Origin: AP-15 sp963703745
GTDB lineage: Bacteria; Pseudomonadota; Alphaproteobacteria; ATCC43930; CGMCC-115725
Length of the DNA stretch: 64,000 nt
NCBI GenBank assembly: GCA_963703745.1
Contig: CAVPFL010000004.1
Coordinates: 1,178,001 to 1,242,000, forward strand
Direction: 5' to 3'
In this document: in pieces, positions 25,279 through 34,479 of the stretch
Layout: each line of letters starts with the position of its first letter
Position numbering within the stretch: position 1 is the stretch's first letter
The notes under the pieces: model-generated
Database searches by the model: none
Told to the model about the DNA's origin: nothing
Seen by the model: the letters and a program-made list of their open reading frames with translations, nothing else
Translations under genes and position numbers: made by a program

Positions 25279-25775
25279 CGGTACTCCACTGGACACTCGG
25301 CCTGGTGCTGCTGCAGCGCGTTGTCGAGCTCGTTTGGGCACGCCGCAATACCATCCGGTTGCGGCGTCTGGGCGGCGTGGAGGCCGACGCCGAAGGGTAC
25401 CCGTATTTCGTCTTGTTGCACGCCGGTTGGCTGGTGAGCCTCGCCCTCTTCGTCCCCGCCGCTACTCCGCCAATTTGGCCGCTGCTCGGCCTTTTCGTGC
25501 TGCTCCAGCTGGGTCGGCTCTGCGTAATTTCGAGCCTCGGCCACTATTGGACGACGCGGATCGTAACCCTGCCCGGGGCACCGCTGGTAGAAACCGGTCC
25601 GTTCCGCTGGTTTCGGCACCCGAACTACCTGCTGGTGATCGCAGAGATCGCCGTCCTGCCGCTCGCCTTCGGGGCCGTCCCGATCGCGGTGTCATTTTCG
25701 GCCCTGAACGTGGTGCTGATCCTCCGGCGGATCCGGATCGAGGAGAGCGTTCTGGCGCCGCGGCGAAGGCTGTGA
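25275..25775 (+). CDS. Isoprenylcysteine carboxyl methyltransferase-like membrane methyltransferase
   Basis: A 166-residue integral membrane methyltransferase of the ICMT/PEMT superfamily, with four or five hydrophobic helices and the conserved SAM-binding C-terminal block GPFRWFRHPNYLLVIAEIA ... RIRIEESVL. Next to a type III PKS such enzymes O-methylate the alkylpyrone or alkylresorcinol product at the membrane; that role is inferred from context. It begins at a GTG inside the PKS stop, so the two are coupled, and an MFS gene follows 10 nt later. Confidence 0.88.
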   Translation: MTVLHWTLGLVLLQRVVELVWARRNTIRLRRLGGVEADAEGYPYFVLLHAGWLVSLALFVPAATPPIWPLLGLFVLLQLGRLCVISSLGHYWTTRIVTLPGAPLVETGPFRWFRHPNYLLVIAEIAVLPLAFGAVPIAVSFSALNVVLILRRIRIEESVLAPRRRL

Positions 25776-25785
25776 GATCGAGAGT

Positions 25786-27366
25786 ATGACGGAGATCCCG
25801 ACAGTGGCCGGCGTCGTCGGCATCAAGAACTGGATCGGGTTCGTCGCCATGGCCGTCGGAATGTTCATGGCGATCCTCGACACGCAGATCGTCGCCAGCT
25901 CCCTGCCGGAGATTCAGGCCGGCCTCGGCATCGCGCTCGACCAATTGAGTTGGGTCCAGACGGCCTATCTGATGGCCGAGATCGTCGCGATCCCGCTGAC
26001 CGGCTGGTTGACCCGGCTGATGTCGACGCGCGGCGCCTTTTTCGCCTGCATCTGCGGTTTCACCGCCGCCAGCCTCGCTTGCGCCGGCTCGACCAGCTTC
26101 TGGTCGCTGGTGTCGGCGCGAGTGGTGCAAGGTTTTTGCGGCGGTGCGCTGATCCCGCTCGTCTTCTCGGCGGTCTTCCTGATGTTCCAATGGCCTGCAC
26201 GGGAGCGGGCGATACTTTACGCCGGGCTCTTGGCGATGCTGGCGCCGACCCTCGGACCGAGCGTCGGCGGCTTTATCACCGACCGCTACTCCTGGCACTG
26301 GTTGTTCCTGATCAATGTGCCGCCGGGGATCGCGGTGGCACTCCTCGTCGCCTGGGCAGTCGACGTCGATCGTCCCGACCGGCGTGCTCTCGGTTCGGTC
26401 GATCTGCTGGGATTGCCGCTGCTCGCGGTCTTTCTCGCGAGCCTGCAGTTGCTTCTCAAAGAAGCGCCGCAGCGCGGCTGGGCGAGTGCCGAAATGCTGC
26501 TGCTCGCAGCTCTTTGCGTGGCTTGCGGGGGTGGCGTGATCCACCGCTCGTTGTGCCGGCCGACGCCACTCATCAATTTGTCGGCGTTCGGCGACCGCAA
26601 TTTTGTTGCCGGATGCTGGTTCAGCTTTGTTCTCGGCATGGGGCTTTACGGAGCCACCTACCTCTTGCCGGTGTTCCTGGGTCTGATCCGGAATTACGAC
26701 GCGCTGACAATCGGCGGGATCATGATGGTGACGGGCGCCGCGCAACTCATCATGGCGCCGATCGCTACCGCACTCGAACGGCGTGCCGACACCCGGTTGT
26801 TGACCACCGCCGGATACGGTCTGCTTGCGATCGGGTTTATCGGCAACGGCTTCATGACCTTCGAGACCGACTTCTGGGGATTGTTTTGGCAGCAAATCAT
26901 GCGCGGCGCCGCGGTGATGCTTTGCCTGTTGCCGACCACCTCGCTGGCGCTTGGTGGCTTCGACCCTTTTCTGGTTCCGAACGCCAGCGGTCTGTTCAAT
27001 CTGATGCGCAATCTCGGCGGGGCGATCGGCCTGGCGTTGATCGACACCGTGCTCGAACAGCGTACCCCCGCACATATCGATGCGATTGTCGCACGCCTTC
27101 AGGCCGGCGATGCGGCGGCGGCGCGCCTAGTCGGATTGCCGACCGAGCGCTTCATCGGCGTACCGATCGGCGCGGTAGACGAGGCGACGCGCGCTCTGGT
27201 TGCTCCGCTGGTCGAGCGCGCCGGGCTCGTCGCCGCCTTCAACGACGCTTGGCTGATGATCGGCGGCCTGGTTGCCCTGTCGATGCTCGCTCTGCCACTC
27301 TTCCGGGCGCCACGACAGACGGCTGGAACGCGAGGCGAAGATCCCGACCTCTCTCGTGTCGCATAG
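25786..27366 (+). CDS. DHA2-family MFS exporter (EmrB-like, 14 TM)
   Basis: A 526-residue drug:H+ antiporter-type transporter with about 14 TM helices. It carries the DHA2 motifs FMAILDTQIVASSLPEIQ (TM1), LTGWLTRLMSTRGAFFA (motif A region) and LAPTLGPSVGGFI (motif C, TM5). It sits in a tight run between the PKS/methyltransferase pair and a P450 and may export the polyketide product. No EmrA-type adaptor is present. The gap to the P450 is 19 nt. Confidence 0.92.
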   Translation: MTEIPTVAGVVGIKNWIGFVAMAVGMFMAILDTQIVASSLPEIQAGLGIALDQLSWVQTAYLMAEIVAIPLTGWLTRLMSTRGAFFACICGFTAASLACAGSTSFWSLVSARVVQGFCGGALIPLVFSAVFLMFQWPARERAILYAGLLAMLAPTLGPSVGGFITDRYSWHWLFLINVPPGIAVALLVAWAVDVDRPDRRALGSVDLLGLPLLAVFLASLQLLLKEAPQRGWASAEMLLLAALCVACGGGVIHRSLCRPTPLINLSAFGDRNFVAGCWFSFVLGMGLYGATYLLPVFLGLIRNYDALTIGGIMMVTGAAQLIMAPIATALERRADTRLLTTAGYGLLAIGFIGNGFMTFETDFWGLFWQQIMRGAAVMLCLLPTTSLALGGFDPFLVPNASGLFNLMRNLGGAIGLALIDTVLEQRTPAHIDAIVARLQAGDAAAARLVGLPTERFIGVPIGAVDEATRALVAPLVERAGLVAAFNDAWLMIGGLVALSMLALPLFRAPRQTAGTRGEDPDLSRVA

Positions 27367-27385
27367 TCGCTAAGGGATAGCCCGC

Positions 27386-28753
27386 ATGACCGAGGGGCAG
27401 CCATTCGTCCTAGAGACGCCCAAAGCGCCGGCCGGTGCGCTCTCGGGGCGAGCTATCGCCAAGGCGCTACGCGACAACGCCCTCTTGGCCTTTCCGCCGG
27501 AGGCCTTCGAAGAGGACGTGGTGTACCGCAGCTTTTTTGGCCGTCGGCAGATCATTCTCAACCGGCCGGCGGGGATCCACCATATTCTCGTCGAGAATCC
27601 AGACAATTACCGCCGTACCCCCGCCACGATGCGGATGCTGCGTCCGCTGCTCGGCAACGGTTTGTTGCTCAGTCAGGGCGAAGATTGGAAGCATCAGCGC
27701 CGCACCGTGGCTCCTGCCTTTGCCCCGCGCACGATGCCGCTATTGGCGCGCCATGTCGCTCGCGCAGCCGAGGCTGCCGTCGCCAGTCTGGCGGCCTCTG
27801 CCGAACGCCGCATTGACCTTCTCGCGACCATGCAGTCTCTCGCCTTGGAGATCGCCGGCACGTCGATGTTTTCACTGGCCATGGCGCGTTACCGTCCGGA
27901 ACTGCGCGATTTGATTAGCCGATACACCGCGGGTATCGGCCGGCCGAGCCTGCTCGACTTCTTGCTGCCGTTGGCGATCCCGAGCCCGCGCGACTTCGCG
28001 CGCCGGCGGGTGCGGCGGCGTTGCGTAGCGCTGGTCGGCCGCATCATCGCCGAGCGCCGCGGAAGGGCGTCGGCGGAAGCGCCAAGCGACCTCTTCGACC
28101 TGTTGTCGACGGCGCGGGACCCGGAGACCGGCGCCCCGTTTTCGCCCGAAAATCTCATCGACCAGGTTGCGACATTGATCGCCGCCGGCCACGAGACGAC
28201 GGGTGTCGCGCTGTTCTGGTCTCACTGGCTTGTCGCCGCAGCGCCGGCTGTTCAGGAGCGGCTTGCTGCTGAAGCTGAGACACTCGATCTCGGCCCGGAG
28301 AATGCGGCCGAAGCTTTACCGAAGCTCGTCTATACCCGTGCCGTTGTGCAAGAGGCGCTGCGCCTCTATCCGCCGGCATTCACCCTCGTGCGGCAGGCGC
28401 GGGACGCTGACAATGCTGCCGGCACTCCGGTACCCGCCGGCGGCATCGTATTCATGTCGCCATGGGTGCTGCACCGGCACCGCCGGCTGTGGTCCCAACC
28501 GGAGGTCTTCGACCCGGCGCGGTTTCTACCGGGTGCACCTGTGCCCGACCGCTTCGCCTACCTACCCTTCGGTGTCGGTCCGCGAGTGTGCATCGGCGCA
28601 CAGTTCGCGCTGACCGAAGCGACCTTGGTCCTGGCCACGATGATTAAGGCCTTTCAGATCGAGCGCGCCAGTGCCGAACCGGTGATGCCGGTCGCGATTG
28701 TCACCACCCAGCCCGACCACCCTCCGCTCTTCCGTTTGCAGCCAAGGCGTTAG
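27386..28753 (+). CDS. Cytochrome P450
   Basis: A 455-residue soluble bacterial P450. It has the I-helix oxygen-activation motif AAGHETTGVALFW, the K-helix ExxR (EALRLYPPAF) and the heme loop FGVGPRVCIG with the Cys ligand at residue 402. As the last gene of the PKS/methyltransferase/MFS run, it probably oxidises the alkyl chain or ring of the polyketide. Ferredoxin and reductase partners are not encoded nearby. The start at 27386 gives a normal N-terminus with no TM anchor. Confidence 0.94.
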   Translation: MTEGQPFVLETPKAPAGALSGRAIAKALRDNALLAFPPEAFEEDVVYRSFFGRRQIILNRPAGIHHILVENPDNYRRTPATMRMLRPLLGNGLLLSQGEDWKHQRRTVAPAFAPRTMPLLARHVARAAEAAVASLAASAERRIDLLATMQSLALEIAGTSMFSLAMARYRPELRDLISRYTAGIGRPSLLDFLLPLAIPSPRDFARRRVRRRCVALVGRIIAERRGRASAEAPSDLFDLLSTARDPETGAPFSPENLIDQVATLIAAGHETTGVALFWSHWLVAAAPAVQERLAAEAETLDLGPENAAEALPKLVYTRAVVQEALRLYPPAFTLVRQARDADNAAGTPVPAGGIVFMSPWVLHRHRRLWSQPEVFDPARFLPGAPVPDRFAYLPFGVGPRVCIGAQFALTEATLVLATMIKAFQIERASAEPVMPVAIVTTQPDHPPLFRLQPRR

Positions 28754-28846
28754 CCTCTGCGCTGAGGAGCGCCGCGTCGGACATTACGGTTTTCTTACGC
28801 GGCGCAATGACGCATGCTGAGGGCGGCCATCGCAGGGGGAAGAACC

Positions 28847-30109
28847 ATGCGCTCGCAACGACTGACCTTGATCATCTTTATCGGGATGCTGCTCGGCATT
28901 GCCGTCGGCTATGCCTGCCACGAGCTCTGGCCCGATCCGCAGACGGCGAAAACGATTGCCGGTTACATCTCTCTGTTCACCGACATCTTCTTGCGGCTGA
29001 TCAAGATGATCATCGCGCCGCTCGTCTTCACGACATTGGTGGTCGGCGTCGCGCATATGGGCGATACCAAATCGGTCGGCCGGATCGGCGGCAAGGCGAT
29101 GCTGTGGTTCGTCAGCGCCTCGCTGGTCTCGCTGCTGCTCGGCCTCATCATGGTCAACATCCTGCGGCCGGGCTACAATCTCAACCTCCCGCTGCCCGAT
29201 GTCACCGCCGCGACCAACCTCAATGCGGCCTCGCTGTCGCTGAAGGATTTCGTCACTCACCTCGTGCCGAAGAGCGCGGTCGAGGCGATGGCCAACAACG
29301 AGATTCTGCAGATCGTGGTATTTGCACTGTTCTTCGGCGTCGCGGCGGCGGCGCTCGGCGAAAGGGCCGCCGGGGTCATCAAGATCATCGACGAAACCTC
29401 ACACATCATCCTGACGATCACCGGCTACATCATGGCCCTCGCGCCGATCGCGGTCTTCGCGGCGATGGCAGCGACGGTGACGACGCAGGGGATCGGCATC
29501 CTGGTGACCTACGGCAAGTATCTGGTCCAATTTTATTTTAGCCTCGGCGTCTTGTGGCTGGTGCTGATCGCCGCCGGCTTCCTCTTTCTCGGGCGTACGG
29601 TGTTCCGGCTGATTTCGCTGATCCGCGAGCCGTTTTTGTTGGGGTTCAGCACGGCGAGCAGCGAGGCTGCCTATCCGGTGACGATGGCGCAGCTCGAAAA
29701 GCTGCCGGTTAGCAAAAAGATCATCAGTTTCGTCTTGCCGATGGGCTATTCGTTCAATCTCGACGGCTCGATGATGTACTGCACCTTTGCGGTAATTTTC
29801 ATCTCGCAGGCCTACAACATCCCGCTGTCGATCCCGCAGCAAGTCACGATGCTGCTCGTGCTGATGCTGACCAGCAAGGGCATGGCCGGCGTGCCGCGCG
29901 CCTCGCTGGTCGTCATCGCCGCAACCCTGGTGACCTTCAATCTGCCCGAAGCGGGCCTGCTGTTGATCATCGGCATCGACCAATTCCTCGACATGGGCCG
30001 TACGGCGACCAATGTGATCGGCAACAGCCTGGCGACGGCGGTCATTGGCCGCTGGGAGGGAGAGACGGCGGAGACGATCGGCATGCCGGCGGAGGCGCAG
30101 GCGGCGTGA
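28847..30109 (+). CDS. Dicarboxylate/amino acid:cation symporter (DctA/GltP family)
   Basis: A 420-residue secondary transporter of the DAACS family. Family hallmarks are FLRLIKMIIAPLVFTTLVVG, the serine-rich hairpin STASSEAAYPVTMAQLE and the substrate region MGYSFNLDGSMMYCTFAVIF with GIDQFLDMGRTATNVIGNS. It imports C4-dicarboxylates or acidic amino acids with protons or sodium. The ATG at 28847 is chosen for its GGGGGAAG site. The stop overlaps the start of a periplasmic binding protein gene (GTGATG), an unusual partner for this kind of carrier. Confidence 0.93.
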   Translation: MRSQRLTLIIFIGMLLGIAVGYACHELWPDPQTAKTIAGYISLFTDIFLRLIKMIIAPLVFTTLVVGVAHMGDTKSVGRIGGKAMLWFVSASLVSLLLGLIMVNILRPGYNLNLPLPDVTAATNLNAASLSLKDFVTHLVPKSAVEAMANNEILQIVVFALFFGVAAAALGERAAGVIKIIDETSHIILTITGYIMALAPIAVFAAMAATVTTQGIGILVTYGKYLVQFYFSLGVLWLVLIAAGFLFLGRTVFRLISLIREPFLLGFSTASSEAAYPVTMAQLEKLPVSKKIISFVLPMGYSFNLDGSMMYCTFAVIFISQAYNIPLSIPQQVTMLLVLMLTSKGMAGVPRASLVVIAATLVTFNLPEAGLLLIIGIDQFLDMGRTATNVIGNSLATAVIGRWEGETAETIGMPAEAQAA

Positions 30110-30996
30110 TGCCGCGGTCCCTGCTCGCCGCCGCGCTGATCGCGCCGATGTTGGTCCTTTCCAGCGCACACGGCCAGGAGCTGACCGGGACCTTGAAAAG
30201 GATCAAGGACAGCAGGACGGCGAGGCTCGGCTATCGCGCGAGTTCGATCCCGTTCTCCTACCTCAACAAGTTGCATGAGCCGATCGGCTATTCGATCGAT
30301 CTCTGCAACGAGGTCGTCAAGGAGATCGCAAATGAGCTGGAAGGGGTGGAAATCGGGGTCGGCTATAAGTTGGTCCGAGCAGAGACCCGGATCGCCGCCG
30401 TGCGCTCGGGCGAGATCGACCTCGAATGCGGTTCGACGACGGCCAATTTCGAACGCAAGAAGGAGGTCGCCTTTTCGCCGATCTTCTTCATCGCGGGGAC
30501 CAAGCTTCTGGTGCCGCGCTCTTCCACTATCAGCTCTTACCGCGATCTACGAGACAAGACGGTCGTCGTGACCGCAGGGACCACCAACGAGGCGGCGGTG
30601 CGGGCAATTTCGGACAAACAACATCTCGGCATCAAGATCCTACTCGGCAAGGACCATGACGAATCCTTCGCGATGCTCAAGGCAGGCAAGGCCGATGCCT
30701 TTGCCACCGACGACGTGCTGCTGTACGGCCTCTTGGCAACGACAAAGACGGCAGACCAATACCATGTCGTCGGCGAGTATTTGTCCTACGACCCCTACGG
30801 GCTCATGTATCGCAAAGACGACCCCGATTTCGCCGCTGTCGTCGACCGCACCTTCAGCCGTCTCGCGCAAAGCCGCGAACTCGTACAGCTTTACAATAAA
30901 TGGTTTCAGCAGCGCCTGCCGACCGGCGAGACTCTCGACCTGCCGATGAGCTCTCAGCTCGAAGAAATCTTCCGTGTCGAGGGTGTGCCGGAGTGA
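30109..30996 (+). CDS. Periplasmic amino-acid-binding protein (SBP family 3)
   Basis: A 295-residue secreted solute-binding protein. It has a signal peptide (LLAAALIAPMLVLSSAHGQ, cut near residue 23) followed by two Rossmann-like lobes: SIPFSYLNKLHEPIGYSIDL, IDLECGSTTANFERKKEVAF (ligand-contact segment) and LRDKTVVVTAGTTNEAAVRA. It resembles glutamate/aspartate binding proteins such as GltI. No ABC permease or ATPase gene is next to it; instead it overlaps the symporter. A GTG at 30106 is an equivalent start. The downstream gene is convergent (rfbA). Confidence 0.92.
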   Translation: MPRSLLAAALIAPMLVLSSAHGQELTGTLKRIKDSRTARLGYRASSIPFSYLNKLHEPIGYSIDLCNEVVKEIANELEGVEIGVGYKLVRAETRIAAVRSGEIDLECGSTTANFERKKEVAFSPIFFIAGTKLLVPRSSTISSYRDLRDKTVVVTAGTTNEAAVRAISDKQHLGIKILLGKDHDESFAMLKAGKADAFATDDVLLYGLLATTKTADQYHVVGEYLSYDPYGLMYRKDDPDFAAVVDRTFSRLAQSRELVQLYNKWFQQRLPTGETLDLPMSSQLEEIFRVEGVPE

Positions 30997-31011
30997 AATT
31001 GGCGACGATCG

Positions 31012-31881
31012 CTATTCATACCCCGGCAGCCTTTCGAGGTATCGGGCATACTCGCCTTTGCCCAAATGCCGGGCGAGAGCGAGGAGACATTCGCGGTCGA
31101 TATAGCCCATGTGATAGGCGACCTCCTCGACGCAGGCGATCTTGAGACCCTGGCGCATCTCGATCGTGCGCACGAACTCGGCTGCCTCGAGCAGGGATTC
31201 GTGAGTTCCGGTGTCGAACCAGGCGCAGCCGCGCCCTAGCCTCTCGACCGTCAGCAGGCCGCGCTCGAGATAAATATTGTTGAGATCGGTGATCTCGAGC
31301 TCGCCGCGCGCGGAGGGCTCGAGCGTGGCGGCGATGTCGGCAACCCCCCCATCATAAAAATAGAGTCCCGTCACTGCCCAAGGCGAGCGCGCCTGGCGCG
31401 GCTTCTCCTCGATCGAGATCGCCTTGCCAAAGGCGTCGAACTCGACCACGCCGTAGGCTTCGGGGTTGCGGACCTGGTAACCGAAGACCGTGGCGCCGGG
31501 ACGCGGCTGCGTCGCCCGCTGCAGGATCGCGCGCAGGCTGTCGCCATAAAAGATGTTGTCGCCGAGCACAAGCGCGACATGGTCACCGGCGATGAAATCC
31601 CGGCCGATCAGAAAAGCCTGGGCGAGCCCGTCGGGGCGCGGCTGCTCAGCATACGTGAGCGACAGACCCCATTGGCGCCCATCCTTGAGCAGGGCCTCGA
31701 ACCGGGGGCGATCTACCGGCGTCGTGATGACGAGGACGTCGCGAATGCCGGCCAGCATCAGCGTTGTCAGCGGGTAGTAGATCATCGGCTTGTCGTAGAC
31801 CGGCAGGAGCTGTTTGCTGACCGCCAAGGTGACAGGATAGAGCCGGGTGCCTGAGCCGCCGGCGAGAATTATTCCTTTCAT
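31012..31881 (-). CDS. rfbA: Glucose-1-phosphate thymidylyltransferase RfbA/RmlA
   Basis: A 289-residue nucleotidyltransferase making dTDP-glucose, the first step to dTDP-L-rhamnose. The signature GGSGTRLYPVTLAVSKQLLP lies at the N-terminus, with YDKPMIYYPL and a catalytic/Mg region VALVLGDNIFYG. It is full length and intact. Upstream it overlaps by 4 nt (ATGA) a stub of rfbC, so the original order was rfbC-rfbA. The rfbB and rfbD genes are not in the window. Confidence 0.95.
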   Translation of the reverse strand: MKGIILAGGSGTRLYPVTLAVSKQLLPVYDKPMIYYPLTTLMLAGIRDVLVITTPVDRPRFEALLKDGRQWGLSLTYAEQPRPDGLAQAFLIGRDFIAGDHVALVLGDNIFYGDSLRAILQRATQPRPGATVFGYQVRNPEAYGVVEFDAFGKAISIEEKPRQARSPWAVTGLYFYDGGVADIAATLEPSARGELEITDLNNIYLERGLLTVERLGRGCAWFDTGTHESLLEAAEFVRTIEMRQGLKIACVEEVAYHMGYIDRECLLALARHLGKGEYARYLERLPGYE

Positions 31882-32060
31882 TGCCCCCAGCCTTGCGGAT
31901 TGATCGGCGGTTCATAGTGAAAATAGCGTGACAATCGAGAGAAGACCGGATTTGTCCGATTTTTGTCGGAGACCAGCGCTTCGTTGTTCGGCACGGGCCG
32001 GCCAACGCTGAGCGCGGGATCGCTCCACAGGAGGCCGCGATCGAAGATGCGGTTCCCGTC
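31878..32060 (-). pseudogene. C-terminal stub of dTDP-4-dehydrorhamnose 3,5-epimerase (rfbC)
   Basis: Text from about residue 20 of this frame, NRIFDRGLLWSDPALSVGRP then VPNNEALVSDKNR, matches the final third of RfbC/RmlC (the WNDPALGI...LSDKD region). Only about 55 residues remain; upstream sequence has no trace of the N-terminal cupin with its catalytic His and Asp. The stop overlaps rfbA's start. The remnant shows that the rhamnose cassette was cut here. Confidence 0.65.
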
Positions 32061-32546
32061 GACAGTCCGAGAGACGGCAAAAAAGAACCCGTGAGAATCA
32101 AGAACTCGCACGCTGCACCCTACAACGCCGGGAACGGTCGTCGTTTACGCATAGCCTCCGAGAAAGAAAAGCGTCTTAATAAGATAACGAATAAACTCGA
32201 CTGCTTCGTCAATCCGCTGATTCCGCCGCGCATTGCTTCAGGCGCACCATAAGCGGCTCGTCTATAACGAAAATCTTGTCGTATGGGTTTTGCGGAACAA
32301 CGAACCTTGAGCTCGCCTTTGATTCGGTCTGCATTTTCACCCACGGCGCGATCGCTGGATCATCGAGACGAGCGGCCGCGAAACCCCCAACCTTCAGCGG
32401 CGCCATATCACGATCACGGATCTTCTTCGAACATCTCAAGCTGGGATGTGCTAGGGTTGCACCACCAGCTGGCGGCGCTATCTGAGCCTGAACGATCTCG
32501 CCGTCGTTTCTCTTTCAAAGCAGGGATCTCAAAGCGAACTTCTTCC
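32061..32546. other. 486-nt stretch at a rearrangement border
   Basis: Between the rfbC stub and the ABC exporter. Short open frames exist on the minus strand (32209-32439, 76 codons, and 32120-32344), but neither has a recognised domain or a clear ribosome-binding site. The base composition is more AT-rich than the flanks. It contains whatever promoter serves the ABC gene; no convincing boxes were seen. Confidence 0.4.
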
Positions 32547-34415
32547 ATGCGCTTGTTCCGTTTTTTTGAAGGCCTCCTCGAACCGACCGCTCTGCCGACG
32601 CAGGAGGCCCCACCCGCGGGTCTGGCCGCGTTTTATTGGCATTATGCGCGCCAGGCGCGTGGCCTGGTCGTAGCCCTCTTTGTTGTCGGCTTTATCGTCG
32701 CGCTGATCGATACGACGATCCCGGTATTCGTCGGCCGGGTGATCACGCTCGTCTCCAAACACGAGCCAGGCTCGCTGTTGAGCGACTCGTGGCCGCCCTT
32801 GCTCGGCATGGCATTCGTCCTGGTGGTGGTGCGGCCTCTGGCAATGCTGCTGCAGAACATGCTGACCAATCAGGCGATCATCCCCGGGTTTTCCAACCTG
32901 ATCCGTTGGCAGAGCCACTGGCACGTGGTGCGGCAGAGCTGGAGCTTCTTTCAGAACGATTATGCCGGGCGAATCGCGCAACGGGTCATGCAAACCGGCC
33001 CGTCACTGCGCGAAAGCGTCGTCTCGGCGACCACGGCGGTCTGGTACATCCTGGTCTATGGCGGCGGCGCAATCATCCTGCTTGCTTCCAACGACTCTCG
33101 GTTGTCGATCCCCGTGCTGCTTTGGTTCGGCGGCTACGCGGTGCTGCTCCGCTATTTCGTGCCGCGACTCCGTACCCGTTCGCGGCGCATGTCCGATACG
33201 CGTTCGGCCCTCACCGGCCGCGTCGTCGACAGCTACACCAATATCGCGACGGTCAAGCTGTTCGCGCGCCCGCGGGACGAGGACGAGTTTGTCCGCGCAG
33301 CGGTAGACGATCTTACCGATGCGCATCGCGGGCAGGTGCGGCTGACGACCCTGCTCAACCTGTGCCTCGCCGTGCTGAATGCGAGCATGGTGGTGGGCAC
33401 TGCAGCACTAACGATCTGGCTGTGGAATGACGGGCGCCTCGCGGTCGGTACCGTGGCGATGGCTCTGCCGCTGACCTGGCACATCGCTGCGATCGCCGGA
33501 TGGGTGGCGCAGAACATCGCGACAATCTTTGAGAATATCGGCGTTGTGCAAGAGGGCATGAGGACCATCGCGGTCCCTCGCCAGATGCCGGACCGGCCCG
33601 ACGCCGTCGCCCTGCAAATTACACGGGGGGCGGTCCGCTTCGAAGGGGTGCGCTTCGGCTACGGCACCGCCACGGGTGTGCTGCACGGGATCGACCTTTC
33701 GGTGGCACCCGGCGAGCGGGTCGGACTGGTCGGGCGGTCGGGCGCCGGGAAGTCAACTCTGGTCAACCTGTTGCTGCGCTTTTACGAGATCGAGGCCGGC
33801 CGCATCTTGATCGACGGACAGGACATCGCCCAGGTTACGCAGGAAAGCCTGCGCGCACACATAGCGATGATCACGCAGGACACTTCGCTGCTCCACCGAT
33901 CGATCCGGGACAACATCCGCTATGGCAGGCTGCAAGCGAGCGAGTGGGAGGTGCGGCGTGCCGCGGCACAGGCGCATGCGCTCGAATTTATCGAGGGGCT
34001 CGAGGATTGGTATGGGCGGCGTGGCTTCGACGCGCATGTCGGCGAGCGCGGCGTCAAGCTGTCGGGCGGCCAGCGTCAACGCATCGCGCTCGCCCGGGTC
34101 ATCCTCAAAGACGCCCCGATCCTGGTGCTGGACGAGGCTACCTCATCGCTCGATTCGGAAGTCGAGGCGGCGATCCAGGAACAGCTCGACAGCCTGATGC
34201 GAGGGCGCACGGTTATCGCCATCGCGCATCGCTTGTCGACGATCGCGCGCATGGATCGTCTCGTCGTGCTCGACCAGGGGCGGATTGCCGAAGAAGGCAC
34301 TCATGCCCAACTGCTCGCCCGCGGCGGCACTTACGCGCGACTATGGCAGCGGCAATCCGGCGGGTTTGCCGACGTCGACGCCGCGATTTCGGTTGACGCA
34401 GTCGCGGCCGAATAA
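32547..34415 (+). CDS. ABC exporter, fused membrane and ATPase domains
   Basis: A 622-residue half-transporter of the MsbA/multidrug type. The N-terminal six-helix membrane domain (about 35-350) has text such as VVALFVVGFIVALIDTTIPV. The nucleotide-binding domain has Walker A GRSGAGKST (397-405), signature LSGGQRQRIALAR (from 506) and Walker B ILVLDEATSSLDSE. It works as a homodimer unless a partner exists elsewhere. The ATG at 32547 is chosen because TM homology starts just after it; the frame is open further upstream. Substrate unknown. Confidence 0.92.
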   Translation: MRLFRFFEGLLEPTALPTQEAPPAGLAAFYWHYARQARGLVVALFVVGFIVALIDTTIPVFVGRVITLVSKHEPGSLLSDSWPPLLGMAFVLVVVRPLAMLLQNMLTNQAIIPGFSNLIRWQSHWHVVRQSWSFFQNDYAGRIAQRVMQTGPSLRESVVSATTAVWYILVYGGGAIILLASNDSRLSIPVLLWFGGYAVLLRYFVPRLRTRSRRMSDTRSALTGRVVDSYTNIATVKLFARPRDEDEFVRAAVDDLTDAHRGQVRLTTLLNLCLAVLNASMVVGTAALTIWLWNDGRLAVGTVAMALPLTWHIAAIAGWVAQNIATIFENIGVVQEGMRTIAVPRQMPDRPDAVALQITRGAVRFEGVRFGYGTATGVLHGIDLSVAPGERVGLVGRSGAGKSTLVNLLLRFYEIEAGRILIDGQDIAQVTQESLRAHIAMITQDTSLLHRSIRDNIRYGRLQASEWEVRRAAAQAHALEFIEGLEDWYGRRGFDAHVGERGVKLSGGQRQRIALARVILKDAPILVLDEATSSLDSEVEAAIQEQLDSLMRGRTVIAIAHRLSTIARMDRLVVLDQGRIAEEGTHAQLLARGGTYARLWQRQSGGFADVDAAISVDAVAAE

Positions 34416-34479
34416 CGGATCGAGCCCAAAGCGGAACATCGGACGGAAAATCGCCATTATCCGTGGCCAAAGGGACGAG

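Noticed and set aside
32209..32439. Minus-strand frame of 76 codons
   Set aside because: No domain, no clear ribosome-binding site, and overlapping frames on the other strand look equally plausible.
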